Shown: positions 11,073-21,725, numbered from the stretch's first letter. The stretch is DNA of 64,000 bases from Myrica gale (GCA_963930655.1 OZ005609.1:24005001-24069000), one strand, 5' to 3'. The notes: generated by a model not told the origin, from the sequence alone. Numbers and translations are program-made.

Positions 11073-11861
11073 TCATAGTTGGGCTTCAGCTGTTGCAATC
11101 TTAGTCCCTTCCCTTCCATTAGCTCCCAAATTCACCTTCCCCTTCTCATTGCCGTTACTCTGCATTGACTCAACCACCTCCACTTTCTTCTTTTCCTTCC
11201 CATTCCCAAAAACGACATTTCCGTTCTCTTTATTTTCGACCTTCTTCCTGCTGCTTCTCTCTCTGGCCTCCACCATGGCCAAGTTCTCGAGTGCCTCACG
11301 CGCACGCTTCTTGGCGAGGGCGGCCTCCCTGACCTTTCTCTCGGCGTCGGCACGCGCCAGGATCACGGCCTTGCTCATGGAGGTGGAGGCGATCCTGGCG
11401 GCGCATAGCAGGACGGAGGCCAGGTTTTTGTCGATGGACCGGTGCGTTTCTTTGAGGTCGAAGAAGGAAAAGTTGGGGTTGGAGCAGGGAGGGCAGAGGT
11501 AAGAAGAAGTAGAAGAATGAGAGGCTGGGAGACAGTGGGAGTGGGTGAGAGAGGAACATTTGGAACAGGGGATGGTTTGGCGATTAGAGGCATTGTTAGG
11601 GGCAGAATGGGAATTATAGACACAGTGGTCGAAGTAGTGAAAGCAGAGTGGGCAGAAGGAGGAGGGGTGGAGGCGGAGGACGCAGGAGGTGCAGAGGACG
11701 CGGTCTATACCGCGGAGACGGACGTGGTGAAGGACCGGACACCACCCACACCCAGCCTTGTGGGTCCCACAGTTGCTGCACTCCGATGCTTCTTTTCTTC
11801 TGCCTCCACTGGTGGGGTTATTATGATTCACCGCTGATTCTTTGGCAGTTTCGAGGTTCAT
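11073..11861 (-). CDS. Cys-rich RING/PHD-like zinc-finger protein, 262 aa
   Basis: Single-exon gene starting at the ATG on the minus strand at 11861. Residues about 25-130 carry closely spaced metal-ligand pairs: CSNCGTHKAGCGWC, LCTSC, FCPLCFHYFDHC, PCSKCSSLTHSHC and YLCPPC. The pattern resembles RING/FYVE/PHD-superfamily plant proteins with two or three treble-clef fingers. The second half (about 145-262) is a charged helix rich in Ala, Arg, Lys and Glu (ADAERKVREAALAKKRAREA), probably coiled coil, with a Lys-rich tail that could be a nuclear signal. No catalytic domain is present. Ubiquitin ligase, chromatin-reader or adaptor roles are all possible and I cannot choose. The start is supported because the zinc ligands begin soon after it and upstream DNA is non-coding. 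Confidence 0.8.
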   Translation of the reverse strand: MNLETAKESAVNHNNPTSGGRRKEASECSNCGTHKAGCGWCPVLHHVRLRGIDRVLCTSCVLRLHPSSFCPLCFHYFDHCVYNSHSAPNNASNRQTIPCSKCSSLTHSHCLPASHSSTSSYLCPPCSNPNFSFFDLKETHRSIDKNLASVLLCAARIASTSMSKAVILARADAERKVREAALAKKRAREALENLAMVEARERSSRKKVENKENGNVVFGNGKEKKKVEVVESMQSNGNEKGKVNLGANGREGTKIATAEAQL

Positions 11862-12039
11862 CTGGGAAGAGAGGGAGTGAAGGAGAAATGGAATTTGTTC
11901 TAGTTGTTGTTTTTCTAGGGTTAGGGTTGCACAGAGCGAGACAGACGAAGAAACGAAGACGAGGACGGGGGACGGGGTGCATGTCTTGTTTGTTCAGGAG
12001 GATTCCATATACGACGCCGTTTCACGGAAGGGTTTTCCT

Positions 12040-13851
12040 TTTATCTTAGGCGAAATTGCACAGTAGCCCCTAAAGTATCACAAAGTTACTATTAGGCGCC
12101 TGAGGTAACAATTTAGACATATAGATCCATGAGGTAATGGTTTCTGAAAAAGAAGGCCCCTCCGTCTATCTCTGTCTCCCCACGTTAACGACAATGCCAC
12201 GTCAAGCCAATCATCTCCTGCCACCTGTCCAGTCCAATAAAATCATCATTTACTTACCACGTCTGTATGACCCAGTCATTCATTAACACCACATTAGCGT
12301 CTACTCAGCCATGTTAAGCTAACAAAACTGAAAACCCTTATGTCCCCTCCTTACCCATCTCTAGAACAATCTCTCCGTTCTCCCCCAAATTCCAAATTTG
12401 TTACAACCATAAAATTTCTTCCTCCTCCCACGACCCATACACAATATTCGAGCATCATGGATTCCGTTTTGCACTCCTTGGGTTCTGGACTCTCCCAAAG
12501 AACATTTGCTGAGAAATCGTCTGCAAAACCAACATTGTGCCTATGCGAGTTTCGTGGCCACCATAAGGACATCCCTTATTGATGTCTCTAATGTGGCGTT
12601 AGTGAATGACTGACCCGAGCTGAGTACCTATTGTGAAATGTATTTAGACAACTGAAACTTTCCCAGCTCTAGCAAAATTACCTCAATTGATCTATCTGTT
12701 CTCGATTCACTGATCTCCTTGGTATACCTCCCTGCAGAGAATTTGATGATGCTTTTAACTACTAAAATAAGAGAACATGTGATTACTAAAAGAGTTCTAA
12801 GTTAAATTATTACTTACGCTGAGACATAGTTAAATTATTACTTACGCTGAGACAGGTGTTCTCAAAGATAGTGGGTCAGTTTTTTTTTTCTTGGCAACTC
12901 TGAGATTGGTCTTTATAAAAGGTTGACCGCACTTAAAAGAAGTTCTGAACTTCAGATTTTAAAAGACTGCAAACCATGTGGATCCAAATTTTAACTACAA
13001 ACCAATCCTTACTGTTACAGGTAAGACCTTGAAAGCATTGCTCACGGGTGTTCCGTCGCGTGTTTTTGGGAGGATTTATTTTTATATTTACATATTAAAT
13101 ATTATAAAATATATTTATTTTTATATAATATTTTATTATTTTTTTATAAATATTAATTATTTTTAACAACTTTCTGTACTCGTATCAATATAATTTTAAT
13201 ATAATTTAAATATTCATAATTTTATCAAATTTTTTTTTATAAATAATTATAACCCGAAATAGGGCTTTGAATTGTTTATACAAGATTCTGTGGACAACAT
13301 GGAACATCTTCCTGATCTTTAGTAAACAAGCCACTTTTAAATAACAGACTTCTAATACTACCGTCCTTATAAAAACTTGCCCACCCCTTGTCTCTTTGCC
13401 GCGTGCCCCACTATTTTACAGATTCATTTCCCTAGACGTTGAAAGACCAAAAATATCACATAAACTAAGGTTTCAATCCCCGCCCGTCTCTCACTTCCAC
13501 TCAATATTTTATCTGTTTATTCCTCCAAGTTCGACTGGCGACTGGGTTCCTTTCGCTCTCCCGAACAGGGTGCTAGATCTTCTCTTACCACGTCATCCCC
13601 ACGTTAATTTTGCTAGCTAGCCAGTCTGGGTCATGCTGACGTGGTAAGTAATGGACGATTTAATTAAACTGCACAGGTGGCCGTAGATGATTGGCTTGAC
13701 ATGACATTGCGCGTGTGGCAGATAAAGATAGACGGAGGAAACTTTTTCAAAACTATTACCCTAGGAATTTATGTCTAAATTGTTAATTCAGGGCCTAATT
13801 GTAACTTTGTGATACCTCAGGAGCTACCGGTGTAATTTCGCCTTTTTCTTA
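12040..13851. mobile_element. Mutator-like (MULE) non-autonomous element with long TIRs
   Basis: Element 12049-13842. The left end GGCGAAATTGCACAGTAGCC is mirrored by the right end, whose reverse complement begins GGCGAAATTACACCGGTAGC. The mirror continues for roughly 220 bp, including AGCCAATCATCT and TACTTACCACGTC. The flanks are 9 bp each, TTTATCTTA (12040) and TTTTTCTTA (13843), 8 of 9 alike, as expected for a Mutator-type target duplication. Inside, a second inverted repeat (12268-12298 against 12588-12618, with CAGTCATTCA) brackets an 80-codon frame at 12340-12582 of unknown origin, possibly a captured fragment. No transposase is visible, so it is non-autonomous. A 28-bp tandem duplication (GTTAAATTATTACTTACGCT...) lies at about 12801-12856. 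Confidence 0.8.
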
Positions 13852-14299
13852 TATATATATATATTTGATCATGAATACTTTTTAAATTTCTATTTCTGAT
13901 ATCAATCATCTATATGATAATGATATATCTCTTAGATGAAATAAGTTTAAAAAGAATATCAAAATTTAGTAACATACAAGAAATACATATAAAAAATTTT
14001 GCATGAGTAAATTACTTCAAATACAAATAAGGAGCGGCTCCACCTCCACTTTCATTCATTTTTTTTAGTCTAAATTATTCTAAACTTAATAAAAAAATAT
14101 GATTAATTTATTTTTATTTTTATTTTAAAAAGGGGAAAGGATTCGATCCTTTCTCGGTAGAGGCCCCCTCCACCGACCCCGGGGGAGGCTGGCGCCCAGA
14201 TCTGGGCGACCAGCGGAGGAATGAGGCCTTCCTCCACCCAGGGCGGTGCTCTGGGGCGGTTGGGGGACCTCCTCCGTGGATTAAGAGCCCTATCTCTTT
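13852..14299. other. AT-rich spacer leading into the LTR fragment
   Basis: Contains a (TA)n tract at 13852-13864 and low-complexity AT-rich DNA. From about 14130 the base composition rises to GC-rich with short palindromes, probably already part of the retroelement internal region that precedes the LTR at 14351. No gene is visible. Confidence 0.4.
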
Positions 14300-15312
14300 G
14301 TGGAAGGTGCCGCAAAATTCGGGGACAAAATTTCTTTTAAGGAGGGAGATTGTAATACCCCGTCCCGAAAAATGTGTAAGTGAGTAATTCAAATTTTAAA
14401 CGAAGAGACAGAGCTTAATCCTATGTTTGATTTTTGGATAGAGGTTGAATCGTATTTTTGAATTTAAAGGTGCTGATATGAAGATGTGATCTATATTTAA
14501 ATTTAAAGGTTTGACAAACATTTTATCTTGGGTTTGAGTTTAAAGGTTAAGATATGGATAAAGATTATTCATATATTTGAATTTGAAAGATATGAATAAA
14601 GATCTTATGTTTGAATTTAAAAGTGATGGATAGATGTATGTTTTAATTTTAAATGATCGCAGAGAATGTATATTGGAGACCAAAATTTGGATTGAGGTGG
14701 TGCTACTAGGTTCCAAGAGATTGTTCGACAATTATTGGAGAAGCTTTTAAGATTTGTTAAGCGTTCGAGGTAAGTGGTTCTTCAATGAAAATTTTAAAAC
14801 GTGTACCGTATTTTTATATGGTTTTGATGTATTATTTGGGGAACTGAACAAATTTTGTATAAAATGAGATCATCGAGATTTTGTGAAACACAATTGAAAT
14901 ATTTTATAACTTGTTTTGGTAAGCATACTGTGAAAATTGTCCTTGCGTAACTCACCCCTTATTCTCATATTTTTCAGAGTTGACAGAATTAAAGAAGTTC
15001 GAGGAGCTTCAGATAGATTTGTGTTTCGAATGTGTGTTTTGCAAGAGTACTTTTAGAGATTAATGTTGAGTAATTCGATATTGTATTATTTTAGGAGATC
15101 TTAATCGATATTAGAAATATCGGATATGCTAATGTAAATTTTAGGGCTCGGATTGATATTTTTAGGTCTTTTTATGGTTTATGAATATTTTGCTAAGGTT
15201 GTACAAAATTAGTTTTAAAATATTGGGGCCTAGATAAATGATTATCTATAGTGAAAAAACTATATTTTATACGAAAATCTATCCGTATGGAGTTCGAGCT
15301 CGGGGCGTTACA
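14300..15312 (+). mobile_element. 3' end of a Ty3/gypsy-type LTR retrotransposon fossil
   Basis: A polypurine tract (AAGGAGGGAGAT, 14339-14350), preceded by AAATTCGGGGACAAAATTTC as in many plant Ty3/gypsy elements, abuts an LTR at 14351-15312 that starts TGTAATACCCCG and ends GGGCGTTACA. Only the end of the internal region and the 3' LTR are recognisable. The 5' part is missing, and no matching 5-bp target duplication was found across the LTR. It belongs to the same family as the solo LTR at 16746 but has a shorter centre. An old, incomplete copy. Confidence 0.75.
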
Positions 15313-15787
15313 GAAGCTATTAATTTTTGCCTATAAATATGAAAAATATATTTTTCTCATAGTTTTTGAGTTACAAGTTAGAATCCTAGTCCACTAGCGT
15401 GTATATTGTAATATCTTCCGGTTGTAGCCATCCATCACTAGCAAACCACGTTGGACTTTGTGTGAAAAATTGTTAGAGATTGTGAAAATGTATTGGTGTT
15501 TGTGTATGAATTTTTGAGATTTTAGATGTTTGTTTTGAAAATTTGTTGAATACATTTGTATTCTAGAATACTTTTGCAAATGAACATACCCTAAATCCAA
15601 ATAAAAGAAAGTATGATCAGCAAGATCGCTTCCATCCAATATATGGGCGGCCAACCCATTTCATAGTTCAAAATTGTTTGAAATTCCTATATATATATAT
15701 ATAACTCAATTGACCTTAAAAAGACAAATTAAGGTTGAGAAGACTAAGAGCTAACATAAATTTCATGAGTATATATATAGTTTTATC
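15313..15787. other. Spacer between LTR fragment and retroposon
   Basis: AT-rich, with a (TA)n tract near 15692-15702. No gene or element ends are recognised. Confidence 0.4.
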
Positions 15788-16651
15788 AACTAGGTGGATG
15801 ACCAAGTCTATTCTAGAGAGAGAGGCTCTCTAGCTTTTCCCCTCCCCCTCCCCTTCGCCTGAAATCCCTCCTTTTTCTCTGCGACCGGCGGTGGGAGCTC
15901 CCACCGTCCTCCCCTTCCCTTCCTATTTCTCCTCTTCCTCTTTTGGCCGAACACTTTTCCACAAAACCCTCATTTTAGGTCTCCCTCTATAGTTGTCTTC
16001 AACTCCAGATCCCGTCATTCTCGTTGGACTTCGGTGGCCATGCTCAGCAGGGAAGACATCAGCAGCTCAGGCGGTCATCTCCAGCTCTCTCTAGCTGCCG
16101 TTGGTCGACACGTGTCTCCTCATGCGCGGGCGCGTGCCTCTCCAGCGCCCGCCCCTTCTTGGATCTATTGCGGTCGTTTTCGGTGGTGTCTCGGGGCTCT
16201 GTTTTCTGGCTGGATTCCGACCGGCCATCGATTTTTCTTTTGTTTGTTTTGTTGTATTTTCCCTGTGCGTTTGTATGTTATTTTGTTGGGCTTTTGTTGT
16301 GGACCTCGTTGTCCGTTCGTGCTGGGTGGGAGTGGGAGTGCGGTGCGTGACTACCCATTCCTCCGGCGACTGCCACTTTCGGCGGAGTTAATTTTGGGTC
16401 TTTGGACCTACTTCGAATCCACGGTCTTTTGGGTCCGTCATATTGAGGCCTTTGTAGCCATTTGGGATTAGACCTTTATGGTCCATCGTTGTACAGCCCG
16501 TAGAGCTTTTATTGTTGCTATAATGAGCTTTCTGCCTCTGCTCTTTGTATTCGGCCTCCAAAGGTCATCTTTATCCAGCATGTTTGTATGCTTCCCACTG
16601 AAATGATATTCACATTTACTTAGAAAAAAAAAACTAGATGGATGGCCCAGT
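15788..16651 (+). mobile_element. Retroposon of about 0.8 kb, copy 2, with A-tail and 20-bp target duplication
   Basis: Body 15808-16631. It starts CTATTCTAGAGAGAGAGG, then has a C/T-rich head (CCCCTCCCCCTCC), a GC-rich hairpin (CGGCGGTGGGAGCTCCCACCG), a T/G-rich middle, and ends ATGATATTCACATTTACTTAG plus a run of about 10 A. The flanks are AACTAGGTGGATGACCAAGT at 15788 and AACTAGATGGATGGCCCAGT at 16632, 17 of 20 alike. Head, hairpin and tail resemble the minus-strand copy at 344-1139. Open frames of 96-145 codons overlap within it (16024-16471) but show no known domain. It is inserted at the edge of the RLK upstream duplication. Most likely a non-autonomous LINE-mobilised retroposon. Confidence 0.65.
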
Positions 16652-18150
16652 ACATTAACTACAGTTGGCCGGACTCCAAAGAGAAGTCATTATTGATGGC
16701 TCAAAGACTAGACAATATTAATAAATCCATATCGCCAGCACAGGATGTAATATCCCGTCCCGAAAAATGTGTAAGTGATTAATTTAAATTTTAAATGAAG
16801 AGATAGTGTTTAATCTTGTGTTTGATTTTTGGATAGAGGTTTAATTGTATTTTTAAATTTAAAGATGCTGATATGGAGATGTGATCTATATTTGAATTTA
16901 AAGGTTTGAATAAAGATTTGATCTTGAGTTTGAATTTAAAGGTTTGAATAAAGATTTGATCTTGAGTTTGAATTTAAAAGTGTTGGATAGATGTATGTTT
17001 GAATTTTAAAGTTGCAGAGATTGAGCTTAATAAATAGCTGCAGAGATCAAGGTTAATAAATAGTTGCAGAGATGTATATTGGAGACCAAAATTGGGATTG
17101 ATGTTGTGCTACTAATTTTCGAGAGATTATTCGGCAATTATTGGAGAAGCTTTATGGATTGATTAAACGTTCGAGGTAAGTGGTTATTCAATGAGATTTT
17201 GAACGTGCATCGTATCTTATATGGTTTTGATGTATTATTTGGGGAATTGAACAATTTTTTGGTAAAATGAGATTGTTGAGATTTTCGTAAAACTCAATTG
17301 AAATATTTAAAACTTGTTTGGTGAGCATGCTGTGAAAATTATCCTTGTGCTGGTGATATATCTCTATGGTCTTTGTGGCCAATTTATCCTTGTGGTCTGT
17401 GTGGCCAATTTGATATCCCTCGTGGTATTTGAAGGTTTTTGTGGCCTAGAGGTCTGTGTGGCCTAATATTTTGAGGTCTATGTGGCCTGGAGGTCTGTGT
17501 GGCCTGGTGTTCGAAGGTCTTTGTGGCCTGGAGGTCTGTGTGACCATTGGTGATTTCCCTATATTGCGCGGCCTTGGATATTTTTGTTACAAGCAGATAT
17601 TTTTGGATTTGGTATGACTCACAATGTTTTATTCTGGATTTCGGCTATTGTGATAAAATTGTCTTTTCCCCAACCCTCATTGACTTACTACTTACTGAGC
17701 TAGTCGTAGCTCACCCATTTACTCTCATATTTTCCAGAGTTGGCAGAATTAAAGAAGTTCGAGGAGCTTCAGAGATATTTGTGTTTCGAAGGCGTGTTTT
17801 CAAGAGTACATTTGAAGATTAATGTTGGGAAATTCGATATTGTATTATTTTGGGAGATCATCGATATTGGAAATATCGGATATGTTAATGTAAATTTTAG
17901 GGCTCGGATTGATATTTTTGAGCTTTTTACGGTTTATGCATATTTTGTTGAGGTTGTACAAAATTAGTTTTGAAATATTTGGGCCTAGATAAATGATTAT
18001 CCATGATGAAAAAACCCAAATTTTATACGGAAATCTGTCTGTATGGAGTTTGGGCCCGTGGCGTTACACAGGAGCCTATTATATTAAATACATTCAGAGA
18101 ACTTGCTCGTAATTTTTTCTGTCAAACAAGACCATGATTGAGGTAAGGAA
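16652..18150. repeat. RLK upstream duplication, copy 1 (interrupted by a solo LTR)
   Basis: Sequence on both sides of the solo LTR (16652-16745 and 18069-18150) matches 22918-23160, the upstream region of the truncated RLK copy: shared phrases CTCCAAAGAGAAGTCATTAT, TTATTAAATA and AGAGAACTTGC...TACCAAACAAG-like ends. This shows that the RLK gene and its upstream DNA were duplicated together. Confidence 0.7.
16741..18073 (+). mobile_element. Solo LTR with 5-bp target duplication (Ty3/gypsy-type fossil)
   Basis: LTR 16746-18068 (1323 bp) begins TGTAATATCCCG and ends GGCGTTACA. It is flanked by CAGGA at 16741-16745 and CAGGA at 18069-18073. No internal region remains, so it arose by recombination between the two LTRs of one element. 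Its centre (about 17340-17545) holds imperfect tandem repeats built on GGTCTGTGTGGCCTGG that the related LTR at 14351 lacks. The start and the segment GCAGAATTAAAGAAGTTCGA are shared with that LTR. The paralogous site near 23030 is uninterrupted and carries one CAGGA. Confidence 0.88.
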
Positions 18151-18576
18151 GAAACGACGTTAAGAAGGAATGTCAACTTTAATAGCAAGAGAATTAAATA
18201 GATTTTAGGTCTACTGTTTTGCTTATTTGTTATTTTGGCTATCTATTTTATTTTGATTTTTGAAAGTCCTGATTGGCTAGTTTTAAATATAACCTCGGCA
18301 GTCCTTCGTTATGAATAAAGTTTGTTTTTAGTAAAATTCAGAGTTTCAGTACCCCTCTATTAAAAAAAAACAAAAACAGGGCATGATTGAGCTTTAACGT
18401 CAAGCATGTGGTACTCTTGACTGACTTCGCCAGCGCTGAAACCTCCGCGAAGTCTTCCAGAAGATGGAAAAATATTACCATTTTCTGCATGAAAACAAAG
18501 TCGATCGTCAAGCTTATCTACAGAAGCCACCGTAATCAACGGCCGGTCTGCTTAGGATACTGGAGCATGAACCGAA

Positions 18577-18845
18577 AGAAGTTAGGGTCCTAATGTTAAG
18601 GTCTTAAGAGGACTTAATAGAGAGCTGAGATGTTGCAAACACATTAATGAATAGAATGAAGGGCTGAGATTAAATGATAAAAAAAATTAAATGTGATTAT
18701 TTAGATCTGTAAACATATAAGGGTGTTAGGATTTTTTTAAGGTTCCTTTAATCTCAACCCTTCATTCTATTGATTAATGTGTTGACAATATTTTAGCCCT
18801 CAATTAAGTCCTCTTAGGATTTTTAACATTAAGACCCTAACTTCT
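18577..18845. mobile_element. Hairpin MITE
   Basis: Two arms of about 95 bp mirror each other: AGAAGTTAGGGTCCTAATGT at the left and, as reverse complement of the right end, AGAAGTTAGGGTCTTAATGT, continuing through AAGAGGACTTAAT, CACATTAAT and ATAGAATGAAGGG. Only about 70 bp separate the arms, so the whole unit could fold into one hairpin. No coding capacity, and the target duplication is not clear. Confidence 0.65.
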
Positions 18846-19253
18846 CCCGCTTAAACTCGTGTGTTAAATGTGATTACTCTCGTAGAACTTTCAAGTCCAC
18901 TGGTCAATTTGGTGGAAGTCTGCGCTGCGTCCATGATTATACCCAAGATCGCCCACCGTATGGCGTATACAGTGTTCTCTGATTTCAGAGAATTATGAAT
19001 TTGGTGGTAGGGCCAGCGCTTCGTCCGCTGCTGAGATTTTGTTAGTTTGTTAACAAGTGGGGAAGTGTTGGATGCAAAATGGACTTCTCTATCGAAATAT
19101 ATCCTTAATGTAGCTAGGCTGGCAGTTTATGCCTCCGTGATGTATAGTTGACTAATTATGTTAATTATCGGCTTATTAAAAAAAAAACAAGTGGGGACTA
19201 GTGGGGGAGTGCAACTTGTGTTACCCATTTGCGTTTTTTTGTTACATATGCAT
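18846..19253. other. Presumed promoter region of the intact RLK
   Basis: Non-coding DNA between the hairpin MITE and the RLK TATA box. No additional gene or element is recognised. Confidence 0.4.
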
Positions 19254-19260
19254 TATAAAG
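19254..19260 (+). promoter_or_regulatory. TATA box of the S-domain RLK
   Basis: TATAAAG lies 57 bp before the start codon at 19317. The decayed copy has ATATAAAG at 24943-24950, about 49 bp before its own ATG at 24999, in the same context (TATAAAGGA followed by TAGCAAGT-like sequence). Conservation between copies supports a real core promoter with a short leader. Confidence 0.55.
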
Positions 19261-19316
19261 GAGACTTTAGCAAGTAGAAAGATCTCCAGGCTCCAGCGTC
19301 CTCTTGTAATATTCTC

Positions 19317-21725
19317 ATGGATATCTCAGTTTTCTTCCTCCTGTTTCTGCTCCATCCATCTTCTTCTATAGCGTTTGACACTCTGAGAGGCTTATCTCTA
19401 TCTGTTGAGAAACCAAGCGACAACTTGGTTTCAGCCAATGGTCAATTCTCTGCGGGGTTTTTCCCTGTTGGGGATAACGCTTTCTGCTTTGCGATATGGT
19501 TAACAAAACCATCGGTTCCAACCGTTGTTTGGATGGCAAACCGAGATGATCCTGTTGATGGAACAGGTTCACAGCTTTCAATTCTGAAAGATGGCAAGCT
19601 TAGCTTGACCAACTCTATGGGTACCACCGTTTGGACTACGAAAACGGCAGCCTTGATTTCCTTGGAGGCATCCCAATTGCAACTACAGCTTCTAGACACA
19701 GGTAACCTTGTTCTTCATCATTCTGGGAATGTTATCTGGGAGAGCTTTGATTCCCCTACAGACACTCTTCTTCCTCAACAAACACTTACCAGGATTTCAA
19801 GTCTTACATCAAAATTAAGTGAAGCCGATTATTCTTCTGGCTACTATAACCTCTATTTCGACAATAGTAACATCCTCCGCCTACTTTACCAAGGTCCAAC
19901 AGTATCCAGTATATACTGGCCTGATCCATGGTTTGATGACCCTGGACAAGCCGGAAGGTCCAGATACAACACTAGTAGAGCTGCAGTGCTAAATACCATA
20001 GGGTATTTCTGGTCATCTGACCATTTTGAATTTCGAGCAGCAGACTTTGGTGTGCTAACTCAGAGACGATTGACGATTGATCATGATGGCAACCTCCGGT
20101 TATACAGTCTGCAACGGATGAATGGGGTGTGGGATTGGGTTGTAACATGGCAAGCGTTCTCTGGACCATGCGCGATTCATGGCATCTGTGGACCTAATAG
20201 TGTATGCAGTTATGATTATGCGTCTGGAAGGAAATGCTCTTGCTTGCAGGGCTTCAAGATTAAAGATCGAAATGACTGGTCTTATGGGTGTGAACCAGAA
20301 TTCGAACTCCACTGCAATCGCAGCGATGAGTCTAGCTTTGCCCAATTTGCCCATGTTGAGTTCTATGGCTCGGATATAGATTTCCTGCCTAACCGTACCT
20401 TACAAAGCTGCCAAGAGGAATGCATGGCGAGGTGTAGTTGCAAAGGGTTCCAATTTAAATTTAACTCTGTCGTTAACGGTGTTTATAATTGTTTCCCCAA
20501 GTATGAATTACTGAATGGACAACGCACACCAAACTTTGAGGGAGAATTTTATCTAAGACTACCTAAAGCTTTGATGCAAGGGAGTAGGAGTTCTGGTCTT
20601 TTATATAACAAGACTAGGGATGCCGAATCAAAGTTGGAATGTTCGCGCGAAGCTCCTGCCCAAAAAAGAAGAACGTATGAAAATCAGACAGTGAAACTTT
20701 TGCTTTGGTTTGCTACTGCAGTGGGAGGTGTAGAGGTTGCCTGCGTTTCCCTGGTGTTGTTTTTCTTGCTGATGTCCAATAAACGGTCCGACCCAGCTGC
20801 AGAAGGATACCTCCTGACAACTAGATTCAAGCGATTCACCTTTTCTGAGATGAGAAAGGCGACCAAAGGATTCAGTGAAGTGATTGGACGAGGAGCAGGA
20901 GGAACAGTGTACAAAGGTGTACTGCCTGATCAGCGAGTCGCAGCAATCAAACGACTGAACGAAGCTAACCAAGGGGAAGCAGAGTTCTTAGCAGAAGTAA
21001 ACACCATAGGGAGGCTCAACCACATGAACTTGATAGAGATCTGGGGATTCTGTGCGGAGGGAAAACACAGGCTTCTGGTGTACGAGTACATGGAGCATGG
21101 ATCCTTGGCGGAGAATCTTACATCTAACACAATTGATTGGAAAAAGAGATTCGATGTTGCAGTGGGCACAGCAAAAGGCCTAGCTTATCTGCATGAAGAG
21201 TGCCTCGAGTGGGTTTTACATTGCGATGTAAAGCCTCAGAACATACTCCTGGATTCCAATTATCAGCCAAAGGTTGCAGATTTTGGGCTGTCTAAACTAT
21301 TAAACAGAAATGAGCATGACCACTCAAGCTTCTCAAAGATGAGAGGGACTAGAGGTTACATGGCTCCGGAGTGGGTTTACAATCTTCCCATCACTTCAAA
21401 AGTGGATGTCTATAGTTATGGGATTGTTGTGCTGGAAATGGTTACTGGAAAGAGCCCGACAGGTACCCATAGCTCTGATGCCGGAGGGGCGAGGGAGCAT
21501 ACTAGATTGCTCACACTGGTGAGGGAGAAGATGGTCAACACTGGAGGCGCTTCAAGGGAGACGTGGATCAAAGAAATAATAGATCCCAAAATGGTTGGCA
21601 AATATGACATGACCAAGATGGAACTTCTGTTGAAAGTGGCTCTGCAATGTGTGGCCGACGACAAAGATGATAGACCCTCCATGACTCAGGTAGCAGAGAT
21701 GCTTCAGTGCCACGACATCAATTGA
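19317..21725 (+). CDS. S-domain (G-type lectin) receptor-like kinase, ZmPK1-like, 802 aa
   Basis: One intact exon. Signal peptide at about residues 1-19 (MDISVFFLLFLLHPSSSIA), bulb-type lectin domain to about 150, a Cys-rich EGF-like/S-locus segment (CAIHGICGPNSVCSY, CSCLQGFKIKD), a PAN-type domain at about 330-420 (LQSCQEECMARCSCKGFQF), a transmembrane helix at about 460-487, and a Ser/Thr kinase at about 515-800. Kinase motifs are present: Gly loop IGRGAGGTVYKG, VAIK-type AAIKRL, HCDVKPQNILL (a non-RD kinase because Cys precedes Asp), DFG in VADFGLSK, and APEW. This class sits in the plasma membrane and is linked to immunity or self-recognition; the ligand is unknown. The gene heads a local array of decayed copies. 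Its promoter region carries an LTR and a MITE upstream. Confidence 0.93.
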   Translation: MDISVFFLLFLLHPSSSIAFDTLRGLSLSVEKPSDNLVSANGQFSAGFFPVGDNAFCFAIWLTKPSVPTVVWMANRDDPVDGTGSQLSILKDGKLSLTNSMGTTVWTTKTAALISLEASQLQLQLLDTGNLVLHHSGNVIWESFDSPTDTLLPQQTLTRISSLTSKLSEADYSSGYYNLYFDNSNILRLLYQGPTVSSIYWPDPWFDDPGQAGRSRYNTSRAAVLNTIGYFWSSDHFEFRAADFGVLTQRRLTIDHDGNLRLYSLQRMNGVWDWVVTWQAFSGPCAIHGICGPNSVCSYDYASGRKCSCLQGFKIKDRNDWSYGCEPEFELHCNRSDESSFAQFAHVEFYGSDIDFLPNRTLQSCQEECMARCSCKGFQFKFNSVVNGVYNCFPKYELLNGQRTPNFEGEFYLRLPKALMQGSRSSGLLYNKTRDAESKLECSREAPAQKRRTYENQTVKLLLWFATAVGGVEVACVSLVLFFLLMSNKRSDPAAEGYLLTTRFKRFTFSEMRKATKGFSEVIGRGAGGTVYKGVLPDQRVAAIKRLNEANQGEAEFLAEVNTIGRLNHMNLIEIWGFCAEGKHRLLVYEYMEHGSLAENLTSNTIDWKKRFDVAVGTAKGLAYLHEECLEWVLHCDVKPQNILLDSNYQPKVADFGLSKLLNRNEHDHSSFSKMRGTRGYMAPEWVYNLPITSKVDVYSYGIVVLEMVTGKSPTGTHSSDAGGAREHTRLLTLVREKMVNTGGASRETWIKEIIDPKMVGKYDMTKMELLLKVALQCVADDKDDRPSMTQVAEMLQCHDIN

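Noticed and set aside
11132-11837. Several open frames on both strands over the zinc-finger gene
   Set aside because: They are shadow frames of the GC-rich minus-strand gene, which alone has an ordered Cys pattern.
16024-16471. Overlapping plus-strand frames of 96-145 codons
   Set aside because: They sit inside the 0.8-kb retroposon and have no recognisable domain; the related copy does not clearly keep them.
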